DNA from: an uncultured bacterium
GTDB lineage: Bacteria; CSSED10-310; CALFER01
Length of the DNA: 47,572 nt
NCBI GenBank assembly: GCA_937951895.1
Contig: CALFER010000060.1
Location: 1 to 47,572 of the forward strand
Reading direction: 5' to 3'
Below are positions 7,849 through 16,505 of the stretch, piece after piece; within the stretch, counting starts at the first letter, position 1, and every line of letters starts with the position of its first letter. The notes beneath the pieces are model-generated. The model made no database searches, was not told the origin of the DNA, and worked only from the letters and a program-made list of their open reading frames with translations. A program made the translations under genes and the position numbers.

Positions 7849-9117
7849 TCATTCAGCGAACCTCACGGGGCGGAATCCAATGTAACGGTAGTGGAAACCG
7901 GGCGTGAGATCGATGCGAGAGGCCGACCGGCAGAGCCTGGCGTCGTGATCCCAGCTGCCACCACGATACACCCGAGACGAGCCGGATATCGGTCCCGTCG
8001 GATCCGTCACACTCCCGGCCGGATAGGTTCCGTACACATCCCAGCACCACTCCCACACATTGCCATGCATATCCTTCAGGTTCCATGGATTTGCCAGCCT
8101 GCTCCCTGCCGGTTCCGCCGTTCCCGGATCGTTCGCACAATACACGCAGTATCGCTCCAGTGTCGGGTGGGTCCCGGCATTGCAGGAAATGCAGCTGCTG
8201 TCGTTGTAATTCGTCTCATCACATGAAAATGCCGTTGTCGTCCCGGCACGGCAGGCATATTCCCACTCCGATTCCGTCGGTACACGATATCCATTTGCGT
8301 TGAAATGGCAGTAAACCACTCCTGACAGGTAACTGGTCGAATCCACGGGTATCGTGAATGCCCCATCTTTGTAGTAACACTGCGTGTACCCATCCCGCAA
8401 CGACATCAGGTTCGAAAACAAGATAGCCTCGGACCACGTGATATTCTGAACAGGATGACTCATCGTCGGACTATCTGCAGTAGAACTCGGATCATCCGGC
8501 AAGGTCGGCTGCACCGCTTTCAGATCCGCTCACATCTGACGGGTCACCTCTGTCTGGAGCATGTAAAATCCACGGGTCAATGTGACCTCGTGCTGCATCT
8601 CATCGGAATCCCGGCCCGGCTCGATTGACGGGGAACCCATCGTGAAGCTGCCGGGGGAAATGGATACCCAGCGGGGTAATCGATGCTCGAAGCCCAGCCA
8701 GAATGCCCGGACATCGAATCCGTTGTTTCCTGCGTTTTCGAACCACCCACCCCAGAAGTACATCGGTCCGAACGGTACCACTCCATCCACGTCCGGCAAG
8801 TCGAATTCAAGGAGTGTGATTTTTTCCACTCCCTGAATCGAGTCGCGCGTTTCGTAATCGATTTCATTTCGGAACGTCGGCCAGTAGAAGTACTCCCCTT
8901 CAATCTCCAGGATGCTGAAGAGTCGGACGTTCTGAATGACCAGTTCGTCCGTATCGATGACAAGTTCCGCCTTGAAATGATCGAATGAGATGAAACCGGT
9001 GTCGTTTAAACGCATTTCGACATCGATGGCTGCCAGGGCAATCGATGGCAGGCAAAGCAGTATTACGAGCAACATCCATCCCGCACGAGAGATCACCGAT
9101 CCGTTGTATTCGTGCAT
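7849..9117 (-). pseudogene. Exported FGE/sulfatase-modifying-factor-like gene with an in-frame TGA
   Basis: One reading frame from ATG 9117 to the stop at 7849 is interrupted only by TGA at 8532-8530. The first part (195 residues) has a signal peptide (WMLLVILLCLPSIALA), a divergent copy of the ~118-residue domain shared by other exported proteins here (FSILEIEGEYFYWPTF, then WLGFE), and the start of an FGE-sulfatase fold (GSFTMGS...TEVTRQM). The frame resumes with ADLKAVQP and continues through PTESEWEYACRAG, DMHGNVWEW and YRGGSWDHDAR to GFRPVRF. Relatives have TEVTxxMW, so the TGA sits exactly where Trp (TGG) is expected. The catalytic FGE cysteines after GGS are absent, so the domain is probably non-catalytic. 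SD GGAGGT precedes the start. Confidence 0.8.
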
Positions 9118-9131
9118 TTTTTGACCTCCAA

Positions 9132-9168
9132 TCCGGAGATCATACCATACTGAAAGATTCTCCGGAAA
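9132..9168 (-). promoter_or_regulatory. Promoter-like site inside a perfect 8-bp inverted repeat
   Basis: TCCGGAGA (9132-9139) and TCTCCGGA (9159-9166) form a perfect inverted repeat with a 19-bp centre. On the minus strand a TATGAT -10 (9144-9139) and a weak TTTCCG -35 (9168-9163, 18-bp spacer) overlap it. The broken FGE-like gene starts 15 bp further on. This could be an operator over a promoter or a transcript hairpin. Confidence 0.35.
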
Positions 9169-9377
9169 GGGGTTGGGGGGATTGTCAAACGTCAGTCTGC
9201 CGCCTGCTTACGGATTGGCAAACCAGACCGAGTAATCCGAAACCGGTTGCCTGTTCGCCGATGCGGTGCTCAGAAGTGCCAACCGTATCGCATTCGGAAC
9301 GGGCCCCGCTCCTGCTTGATGGAAACATGTCTTTTCGAGTTTCAAAGCCCAGCGAATGAAGGGACCGATCTCGACGG
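9169..9377. other. Intergenic stretch without recognisable genes
   Basis: It lies between the end of the TlpA-like gene and the FGE-like gene promoter. No ORF with family similarity, RNA gene or convincing terminator hairpin was seen here. Confidence 0.5.
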
Positions 9378-10055
9378 CTATTTAATCAGAGTTTCTATCG
9401 TCTGAATCAAATTTTCTCCGCGTAACCCCACGTGAGTCACTTTCATTTCCGGATCGATCAGCACCGTGAACGGGATCGAATTCACCCCGTACTGCTGGGC
9501 GATGGTATTCTGCCAGACTTTCCCGTCGAACACGTGCGGATAATCGATCTTGAATCGCTGGATAAACGGAGGAATCTTGGCGGGATCGCTGTCGAGACTG
9601 ATTCCGATGATGGCGAACTTGTCCGATCCTTTGTATTTCTCGGCCAGCTTGCCCAGAAACGGCAACTCGGCCTGACACGGCCGGCACCAGGTCGCCCAGA
9701 AATCGAGCAGCACGTATTTGCCTTTGTAATCCGCCAGATTCAGTTCCTTGCCGTCGAACGTCTTGCCCTGAAAAACCCGCGCGCCTTCGCCGGCCTTGAT
9801 GATCCCGCTCGTCTTCGCGGTCTCGTCGATCCGCCCGGCAGCCTGATCCTGTTTCTGAACCTTGGATCGCACATTCCCCATCGCGGATATCCGATTTCCG
9901 TCCACCGCCTTCGCGTCGCCTGCCTTGGGCCCTGCGAGCACTTTTGAACCGTCTGTTTCCGGTTTCTGTTTCGCCCCGTCCGGCTTGTCCGATGAGCCGC
10001 ATCCAATGAACAACAGAGCCGCCGCCACCATCACCGCATATACGCTCCGCATCAT
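9378..10055 (-). CDS. TlpA/ResA-like thioredoxin-fold lipoprotein
   Basis: This 225-residue protein has a lipoprotein signal (lipobox FIGC, Cys19), a charged low-complexity spacer (about residues 20-85) and a TlpA/AhpC-TSA-type domain. The redox site is WATWCRPCQAELPF (Cys124 and Cys127). A cis-Pro-type loop (SIPFTVLIDPE) follows near the C-terminus. Members act outside the cytoplasmic membrane as thiol-disulfide reductases, for example in cytochrome c maturation; no cytochrome genes are seen here, so the substrate is open. It follows the lytic transglycosylase gene by 32 bp and is probably co-transcribed with lysS and slt. Two adjacent ATGs (10055 and 10052) are possible starts. Confidence 0.9.
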   Translation of the reverse strand: MMRSVYAVMVAAALLFIGCGSSDKPDGAKQKPETDGSKVLAGPKAGDAKAVDGNRISAMGNVRSKVQKQDQAAGRIDETAKTSGIIKAGEGARVFQGKTFDGKELNLADYKGKYVLLDFWATWCRPCQAELPFLGKLAEKYKGSDKFAIIGISLDSDPAKIPPFIQRFKIDYPHVFDGKVWQNTIAQQYGVNSIPFTVLIDPEMKVTHVGLRGENLIQTIETLIK

Positions 10056-10087
10056 ATCATCCCCTCCGATTCATCTCCCGATCACGC

Positions 10088-12523
10088 TCATTGGCGCAAT
10101 CCGGTCGTTGTTTGCCGATACAGCATCCGGTAACATCCCAGATGCTCCGAAATACGTTTAACATACATCCGAGTCTGCGTAAACGGGATGTGCTCGATCC
10201 ACTCCTCTTCATCCAATCCCGGATACTGCCGGTTCCACTCGTCCACTCGATCCTCACCCGCATTGTACGCCGCCAACGCACGGGCAGTCGAGCCGCCGAA
10301 GTGATCCAGAAGATGCCGCAGATACTCACATCCCGCCCGGATATTGTTCACCGGATCGAACCGGTCCGGCCCATCCATGGGAGGTGTCCAGTGCCGCGCG
10401 AACCGTTCGAACGTATCCGGAAGAAGCTGCATGTTGCCCGCGGCGAGATTGATCGATAGCGCTGCAGGATCGAATGCACTTTCCTGCAGAATCACGGACG
10501 CCACAAGGAGCGGATCGAGTCTGAATGCCGCAGCGGCAGTCTCGATCGGTCCCCGGAACTCGGGCGGCAACGGATACACGATCGCCGCGATCTCACGGTC
10601 AACCGTTCCCGCCGCAATCGCATCCTTGTACTCCGCACTGAGAAGACTCCGGGCTTTCGCCGTCAGCCCGGCCCGGTACAGCAACCCGGCCCGCTCCCGC
10701 AGACCCGCTCGATCCGAACCCCGGGATTCGACTTCCAGCGATGCCCGCGCATAGTAGCCCGCGGTCATCAGCACGCGCGCGTCGAACGCGATGTCGCCGT
10801 TGTGCCCTGGATCCGGTGTCGGCAGGGGAGTCGGCATCGTGAGATCCATGACCTCACCGGTTGCTTCCGCCAGTCGTGCGGCTGCGCATTGCCCCGCGTA
10901 GAGCCACGCGAAACGGGACGCCACACCCGCCAGCAGCATCGACCCGTTTACGGAATCTCCGGCCTGTTGCATCGCCCGGCCCTGCCAATACTCCGCCTGC
11001 GGCTCGAATTCCGTCCCCCGGTTCGATGCAGCGATCCGACCAAACATCTCAGCGGCACGCGTAAACTGTTTCTGATCGTACGCGATCCAGGCCCGACGCC
11101 ACTGCGCGCCGACGGCCGTCGATCCGCCCTTCGCCGCAACAGCCTCGAAGTCCTTCGCCGCCAACTCCGGTTTGCCCTGACCGCGATAATACTCGCCCCT
11201 CGTCAGAAGCGCTTCAACCCAGTAACTGCTCCCGACATGGTTCTTCTCGACGATCCGCAACGCCTCCAGAAATTTCCTGTCGTTGCCGAGTCTGCGGTAG
11301 ATGATTCCCTTGCGCAGAAATACCGCCGCCAGCGCCCGATCTTTCGGATATCGCTTCTGAATGGCGGTGAACTCCTCCAGAGCGGATTCATTCCGGCGCA
11401 GATCCATCAGAATTTTCGTTCGCAGCATCCGGCACTCCAGATCGAGCTCACCCGGAAGTCGGGTCTGAATCAACCCCTGGAGTTTCCCGGCCGCCTCCTC
11501 CCGCAACCCGGCAGCGTCCAGTTTCTTGGCCTGTTCGACGCGTTCGCCGATCGTGAACGCCTCAACCGCGGAGGCCATGACAGATCGGATCGCATCGAGA
11601 TTTCTCCCGGCTTCGGCCGCATGCGGCGAACCGGGGTGATCCAGGACGATCCGCCGATACAGCTTCGCCGCGGATGATCGCTGATTCAGACTCTCATAGG
11701 ATCGCGCGGTCGCAAACAAAATGTCCGCATTGGCCTGAACGTGCGCGCTGAGTGCCACCGCGTCGGTATGCCGATCGGCAGCAGCCATCAGTGCCATGCC
11801 GGTCAGGACGAGTTCCGTGCGGAGGGGATAATCGTCCAGCATCGGGATGAGGCGATCGAGCACCGCGAGCGCGCGTGAGGGATCACCGGCGTCGATCCAG
11901 GATTCGATCGCGAGATGCCCGGCATGTGCCGCGAGCACGCCTGCCGGAACCCCCTCGACCGGAACCATGACCCGCTCGAAGGTCTCCGCGGATTCCCGGA
12001 ATCGGAGCGTTTCACGGAACACACGCCCGAGTAGAAGGGCGGCGGCATTCCGGGTCAGCGGATCCGATTCGTCAATCGCCCGGGTCAGATACGCCAGAGC
12101 ATCGTCATAGCGGCACTGCTCGACGGCATCGCGGGCGGATTCGATATCCCCGCCAGGAGAAGACTCGACCGGCTGCGTGAGGCGTTCGTGGCGATGCATC
12201 GTGTCGAGATACTCCCGCAGAATGCGGGTTCTCGCGGGACCGTCATACGTCTGCAGCGCGCCAAGCTTGCTCTTCAGCGCATCGCGTGACGATTCGAGCG
12301 CACGCCGGATCGCATCCCGGTCGATGAAAGAAAGCGCAACGGTCGGTTCCAGAGACGCGGATGCCTCGGCGGTCGGAGATGAAGCAACTTCGGGAGAAGG
12401 AACGGATGCGGGATCGGGTTGAGGAGTACCCGCATAAAGCCCGGCGCATCCGCACCCGAGCACGATCATCAAAGACAGCAAAACGGTTCCGGCTTGCATC
12501 CGGAGACAGCGTGACAGGTTCAT
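10088..12523 (-). CDS. Slt70-like lytic transglycosylase lipoprotein
   Basis: This 811-residue exported protein has a signal with lipobox VLGC (Cys24) and a long alpha-helical TPR-type solenoid (about residues 120-590; e.g. AKLYRRIVLDHPGSPHAAEAGR). The C-terminal SLT domain contains the catalytic Glu in ASVILQESAFDP, then AAGNMQLLPDT, NIRAGCEYLRHL and ALAAYNAGEDRV. Lytic transglycosylases cleave the MurNAc-GlcNAc bond in murein with 1,6-anhydro product formation, at the outer or inner membrane face of the periplasm. ATG 12523 overlaps the lysS stop (ATGA) and puts the signal peptide at the very N-terminus. The common family motif GLMQ reads GNMQ here. Confidence 0.92.
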   Translation of the reverse strand: MNLSRCLRMQAGTVLLSLMIVLGCGCAGLYAGTPQPDPASVPSPEVASSPTAEASASLEPTVALSFIDRDAIRRALESSRDALKSKLGALQTYDGPARTRILREYLDTMHRHERLTQPVESSPGGDIESARDAVEQCRYDDALAYLTRAIDESDPLTRNAAALLLGRVFRETLRFRESAETFERVMVPVEGVPAGVLAAHAGHLAIESWIDAGDPSRALAVLDRLIPMLDDYPLRTELVLTGMALMAAADRHTDAVALSAHVQANADILFATARSYESLNQRSSAAKLYRRIVLDHPGSPHAAEAGRNLDAIRSVMASAVEAFTIGERVEQAKKLDAAGLREEAAGKLQGLIQTRLPGELDLECRMLRTKILMDLRRNESALEEFTAIQKRYPKDRALAAVFLRKGIIYRRLGNDRKFLEALRIVEKNHVGSSYWVEALLTRGEYYRGQGKPELAAKDFEAVAAKGGSTAVGAQWRRAWIAYDQKQFTRAAEMFGRIAASNRGTEFEPQAEYWQGRAMQQAGDSVNGSMLLAGVASRFAWLYAGQCAAARLAEATGEVMDLTMPTPLPTPDPGHNGDIAFDARVLMTAGYYARASLEVESRGSDRAGLRERAGLLYRAGLTAKARSLLSAEYKDAIAAGTVDREIAAIVYPLPPEFRGPIETAAAAFRLDPLLVASVILQESAFDPAALSINLAAGNMQLLPDTFERFARHWTPPMDGPDRFDPVNNIRAGCEYLRHLLDHFGGSTARALAAYNAGEDRVDEWNRQYPGLDEEEWIEHIPFTQTRMYVKRISEHLGCYRMLYRQTTTGLRQ

Positions 12524-14028
12524 CCGAGCGGCCTCATGAGCGGGAACAGGACGCAATTCTTGATGTTGTCTTCGTTGAACAGGAACTTGAGCGTCCGGTC
12601 GATGCCCATGCCCCAGCCGGAGGTTGGCGGCATGCCGTACTCGAGCGCCCGCACGAAATCCTCGTCATACTCCATCGCCTCGTCGTCCCCCTGCGCCTTG
12701 AGTTTCGCCTGCGCCTCGAACCGCCTCCGCTGATCGATCGGATCGGCCAGCTCGGAATAGGCGTTCACGAGTTCGACTCCGCCGGCGACCAGTTGAAAGC
12801 GATCGACGATGGTGCCGTCCCGGTCATTCGCGCGCGCCAGCGGTGACAGGTCGAGAGGATGCCCGACCAGAAACGTCGGCTGAATGATCTTCGGCCTCGA
12901 AACCCGTTTATAGAGCAGGTCGATCAGATTGCCGCGCCCGAGTTTCGCGATGTCCGAAGGACTCATATCGAGATCGATCCGTTTCGATGCGATCGCCTCA
13001 CGGAGCGCTCCCGCATCGCGATGATCATCGAGCCGGATCCCGGTGTCGCGCTCGATCAGCTCACCGAACGTGACCTTCGGCCAGCGACCGGAAAAATCCA
13101 GATCGTCCTGCCCGACGCGGATCGTCGTCGTCCCGGCGATCGCCTGGAGCACATGATGGAACAGTTCCTCGGTGAACGCCATGTTGTCCTCGAAGTTCCA
13201 ATAGGCGGCGTAGTACTCGAGCATCGTGAAGTCCTGGAGGTGATCCGCGCTGATACCCTCGTTCCGGAAACACCGCGCAAACTCGAACACCCGGTTGAAT
13301 CCGCCCACAATGAGACGCTTCAGGTAGGTTTCGGGGGCGATCCGGAGATACACGTCGATATCGAGCGCCTGATGGTGCGTTTTGAACGGTCGCGCCAGCG
13401 CTCCCGACGGCTTCGACTGCAGAATCGGCGTCTCGACTTCCACAAATCCGTTCCCGAGCAGCAGGTCGCGGATTGTCTGGATGAACCGGGTCCGCGCCAG
13501 AAACTTCTTCCGCGATTCCTCGCTCATGATCAGATCCAGATACCGCTGCCGGTAGATCGTCTCGGTGTCGGTCAACCCATGCCATTTTTCCGGGAGGGGA
13601 CGGAGCGACTTGCCGAGAAATGCATAGGAGGAGCAATCGATCGTCAGTTCGCCCGTGCGTGTGACGAACATCGTCCCCTCGACACCCAGAAAATCGCCGA
13701 TATCGATGTTTTCCTTGAACAGATTGAAGGCGTCCTGTCCCACTCCGTCCGGACGGATCGCGATCTGGAGCTTGCCCGAGATGTCCTGCAGATGCGCGAA
13801 CACGAGTTTCCCCATCTTGCGAATCGACACCAACCGTCCGCATGTGCGGATATTTTGCGAGCCTTCCGGTTGCGTCGCCGCATCCCCTACCGATCGCGCA
13901 TCGGGATATCGGTCAGGATAGACCGGGATACCTTTTGCCCGGAGCGCTTCCATCTTCGTGATCCGGAACTGCATGTACTCGTTTTCGGACATGCCCTCTG
14001 TATTGATTTCATTCGTCAAATCAGCCAC
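12520..14028 (-). CDS. lysS: Lysyl-tRNA synthetase, class II
   Basis: This 502-residue protein has the full-length LysS layout. An N-terminal OB-fold anticodon-binding domain (about residues 60-165; VSIRKMGKLVFAHLQDISG) is followed by the class II core, with motif 2 FEFARCFRNEGIS and motif 3 GWGMGIDRTLKFLF. It charges tRNA-Lys in the cytoplasm. The start is GTG 14028 behind AGGAGG. It lies 30 bp after a molybdenum-hydroxylase gene and overlaps the transglycosylase gene by 4 bp, so tRNA charging and wall turnover share a transcript. Family conventions in motif 3 (GxGxGIDR) are kept. Confidence 0.96.
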   Translation of the reverse strand: MADLTNEINTEGMSENEYMQFRITKMEALRAKGIPVYPDRYPDARSVGDAATQPEGSQNIRTCGRLVSIRKMGKLVFAHLQDISGKLQIAIRPDGVGQDAFNLFKENIDIGDFLGVEGTMFVTRTGELTIDCSSYAFLGKSLRPLPEKWHGLTDTETIYRQRYLDLIMSEESRKKFLARTRFIQTIRDLLLGNGFVEVETPILQSKPSGALARPFKTHHQALDIDVYLRIAPETYLKRLIVGGFNRVFEFARCFRNEGISADHLQDFTMLEYYAAYWNFEDNMAFTEELFHHVLQAIAGTTTIRVGQDDLDFSGRWPKVTFGELIERDTGIRLDDHRDAGALREAIASKRIDLDMSPSDIAKLGRGNLIDLLYKRVSRPKIIQPTFLVGHPLDLSPLARANDRDGTIVDRFQLVAGGVELVNAYSELADPIDQRRRFEAQAKLKAQGDDEAMEYDEDFVRALEYGMPPTSGWGMGIDRTLKFLFNEDNIKNCVLFPLMRPLG

Positions 14029-14058
14029 ATGACCTCCTGAATGTTCAAAAAAGACCGA

Positions 14059-16392
14059 TCAGGCCTGTTTCCCCTGCATCGCGCTCCAGATATCCGATGC
14101 GCGGAAGGGTGCCTTCCTGAGCCGGACGCCGACCGCGTCGAAAATGGCGTTGGCGATCGCCGGCAAAGGCCCGTTGGTGCAGATTTCCGAAACCGACTTC
14201 GCGCCGTACGGACCGGTGTCTTCGTAGGTTGGAACCAGAATCGTGACGATCTCGGGGAGATCGCGAATATTCGTGATCTTGTAGTTGGCGAACGTCGGAT
14301 TCCGCATCCGGCCGTTCTTCGTGAAATCATAGTCTTCCCACATCGCCGACGAGAGTGCATTGAGCAATCCGCCCTGCGTCTGGCCTTCCGCGAGCGACGG
14401 ATTGATCGCCGTTCCGCAATCCACCGCCGCCACGTATTTCAGCACGCGGGGACGGCCAGTCCTGACATCGACCGCGACCTTGGCGTAGTGAACTGAAAAC
14501 GGGGGCGGCGAACGGTGTGAGATCGCCGAGGCTTCCGACTGGATCTGGTGCTGATCGACCGAATAGAGCGATCGCAGGGCCACTTCGGAAATCGGCAGAC
14601 GCGCCTCCGGTTCGGACTCCGCCGTAATGATGCCGTCCCGGATATCGAGATCCTCGGCGGGAATCCCCAGCATCTCGGAGGCAACCTTCAGAATCTCGCC
14701 CCGGATTCTCGCTCCGGCGCGCCGGCACGCCTCACCGGAAAGATATGTCGTCGAAGATGCGTACGCGCCGACGTCGAAAGGGGTCAGATCGGTATCCGAT
14801 GAATACACGATCATCCGGTCGATGCCGACACCGATCGCTTCGGCGGCGATCTGCGCCAGGACGGTATCGGAGCCTGTTCCGAGATCCGTTGCGCCGAGAT
14901 TCAGGTTGAAGGAGCCGTCTTCATTGAGCTTGATGTAGGCGCTGGCCATATCGATTTCCGGAATCGACGAGCCTTGCATCAGGCACACCATTCCGACTCC
15001 GATCACCTCGTCGCCGATCCGCACGCGCGTGTCGCGGAATCGCTCCCACTCGATCGCCTCACGGCCCTTTTCGATGCATTCCGCCAGCCCGCAGGAGCCG
15101 ATCAGCATCTCGACGCCTTCGCGCCCCTCACCCAGCGCCTTGAACACCGGCGATGTTTCGCCTTCGCGGATGTGGTGTTTCTTCCACAATTCGAGCACGT
15201 CCCAGCCGATCGCCCGGGCCATTTCGTCCATCTGAACGCCCAGCGCGAACGATCCCTGGGTCGCCCCGTAGCCTCGGTAGGCCCCGCCGACCGGTAGATT
15301 GGTATAGGTCGAGCAGGCTTTGAATTCGACATTCGGAACCTTGTTGAGCAGTGGCAGAACCTTCGCGCCGGTATTGCACACGACCGTGAGCGCGTGGCTG
15401 CCGTAGGCGCCGGTGTTCATGATGCAGTGCAGGCTGAGCGCCGGGATCGAGCCGTCGCGGTTGATGCCCGAGCGCAGGGTGATGATCTGCGGGTGGCGCG
15501 TGCGGGCGGACGTGAAGACTTCCTCGCGCGTCATGATGAGGCGGACCGGGCGGCTGCATTTGAGCGTGAGCGAGGCGGCGATGGCTTCGAGGAACACTTC
15601 CTGTTTACCGCCGAACCCGCCTCCGATGCGAGGCTTGATGACGCGGATCCGCGAAACCGGCAGATCGAGCGCTCGGGCGACGATCCGGCGGACGTGGAAG
15701 GGAACCTGAGTCGAAGTGCGGATGATGAGGCGGTTGTCGGCGTCGAGCCAGGTGATGGCGGAGTGTGGTTCGATGGCGCAGTGTGAGGTGTAGTTCGTTT
15801 CGTAGCGCTGTTCGAACCGGAATTCGGATTGCTGCAGTCCCTGATCGATGTCTCCGACACAGAAATGAGCCTCGGCGGCGATGTTCCGGTCGGGATGATA
15901 CGGCACGGGAATCGGCATCCGGCAATCCGGTTCGTCGTGGATCACCGGGGCGTTCCCCGAGATCGCGAATTCGGGATCGAAGACCGGTTCGAGAGGCGTG
16001 TATTGGACGGTGATTTTGGAAACCGCTTCGAGAGCCGCCTCTTCGGTTTCCGCCGCGACGGCCGCCACGATTTCGCCGACGAAACGGACTTTCCGGTTGA
16101 AGACGGCAGTGTCGTATGGAGAGGGTTCGGGATAGCCCTGGCCGGCGGTGGTGTGCAGGACACAGGGGGTATTGAAGCAGTGCGAGATCGCCAGGACGCC
16201 CGGCACGCGTTCCGCTTCGGAGGTATCGATCGATTCGATGCGGGCGTGCGGATGCGGGCTTCTGAGCAATCGGGCGTGGACCAGTCCGGGCATACTGAAA
16301 TCATCGGTGAACGCCCGGCGGCCGGTAGCCAGACCGATCGCATCGATTTTCGTGACGGAATGGTTGACGACATGGAATGGCTGTTGCTTCAT
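14059..16392 (-). CDS. Xanthine dehydrogenase-family molybdopterin subunit, orphan
   Basis: This 777-residue protein has the aldehyde-oxidase/xanthine-dehydrogenase a/b hammerhead domain (about residues 15-120) and the two Mo-cofactor-binding domains: GGGFGGKQEVF, the AYRGYGATQG loop (XDH-type, not the CO-dehydrogenase AYRCSFR loop), and GAKSVSE near the C-terminus with the presumed catalytic Glu. It should hydroxylate an N-heterocycle or aldehyde using a molybdenum-cytosine or -pterin cofactor. ATG 16392 has GGAGGT 4 bp upstream; a longer in-frame ORF starts at 16509 without family similarity. No FeS or FAD subunit gene adjoins it, unlike the complete set at 40088-43904, so partners must be encoded elsewhere or shared. 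Confidence 0.9.
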   Translation of the reverse strand: MKQQPFHVVNHSVTKIDAIGLATGRRAFTDDFSMPGLVHARLLRSPHPHARIESIDTSEAERVPGVLAISHCFNTPCVLHTTAGQGYPEPSPYDTAVFNRKVRFVGEIVAAVAAETEEAALEAVSKITVQYTPLEPVFDPEFAISGNAPVIHDEPDCRMPIPVPYHPDRNIAAEAHFCVGDIDQGLQQSEFRFEQRYETNYTSHCAIEPHSAITWLDADNRLIIRTSTQVPFHVRRIVARALDLPVSRIRVIKPRIGGGFGGKQEVFLEAIAASLTLKCSRPVRLIMTREEVFTSARTRHPQIITLRSGINRDGSIPALSLHCIMNTGAYGSHALTVVCNTGAKVLPLLNKVPNVEFKACSTYTNLPVGGAYRGYGATQGSFALGVQMDEMARAIGWDVLELWKKHHIREGETSPVFKALGEGREGVEMLIGSCGLAECIEKGREAIEWERFRDTRVRIGDEVIGVGMVCLMQGSSIPEIDMASAYIKLNEDGSFNLNLGATDLGTGSDTVLAQIAAEAIGVGIDRMIVYSSDTDLTPFDVGAYASSTTYLSGEACRRAGARIRGEILKVASEMLGIPAEDLDIRDGIITAESEPEARLPISEVALRSLYSVDQHQIQSEASAISHRSPPPFSVHYAKVAVDVRTGRPRVLKYVAAVDCGTAINPSLAEGQTQGGLLNALSSAMWEDYDFTKNGRMRNPTFANYKITNIRDLPEIVTILVPTYEDTGPYGAKSVSEICTNGPLPAIANAIFDAVGVRLRKAPFRASDIWSAMQGKQA

Positions 16393-16431
16393 GGTACCTC
16401 CATTGTTGGCGGTGGCGCGAGACATCTGGAT

Positions 16432-16460
16432 ATCATCCCGTGAGAACCTTCCGGTGTCAA
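16432..16460 (-). promoter_or_regulatory. Sigma70-like promoter for the orphan molybdenum-hydroxylase gene
   Basis: On the minus strand TTGACA (16460-16455), a 17-bp spacer and GATGAT (16437-16432) lie about 40 bp upstream of ATG 16392. The perfect -35 makes this plausible; it may drive the run from the hydroxylase through lysS, slt and the TlpA-like gene. Confidence 0.45.
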
Positions 16461-16505
16461 GATCGGAGGCGGGACAGACGGGTATCCGGACGTTGTAAAA
16501 TGCCG

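Noticed and set aside
8530..8532. TGA as a selenocysteine or recoded Trp codon
   Set aside because: The aligned residue is Trp, not Cys, no SECIS-like hairpin was seen, and TGA ends several well-defined genes here, so a nonsense change or read error is simpler.
12859..14040. 393-codon plus-strand open frame
   Set aside because: Shadow of lysS on the opposite strand; lysS has all class II motifs.
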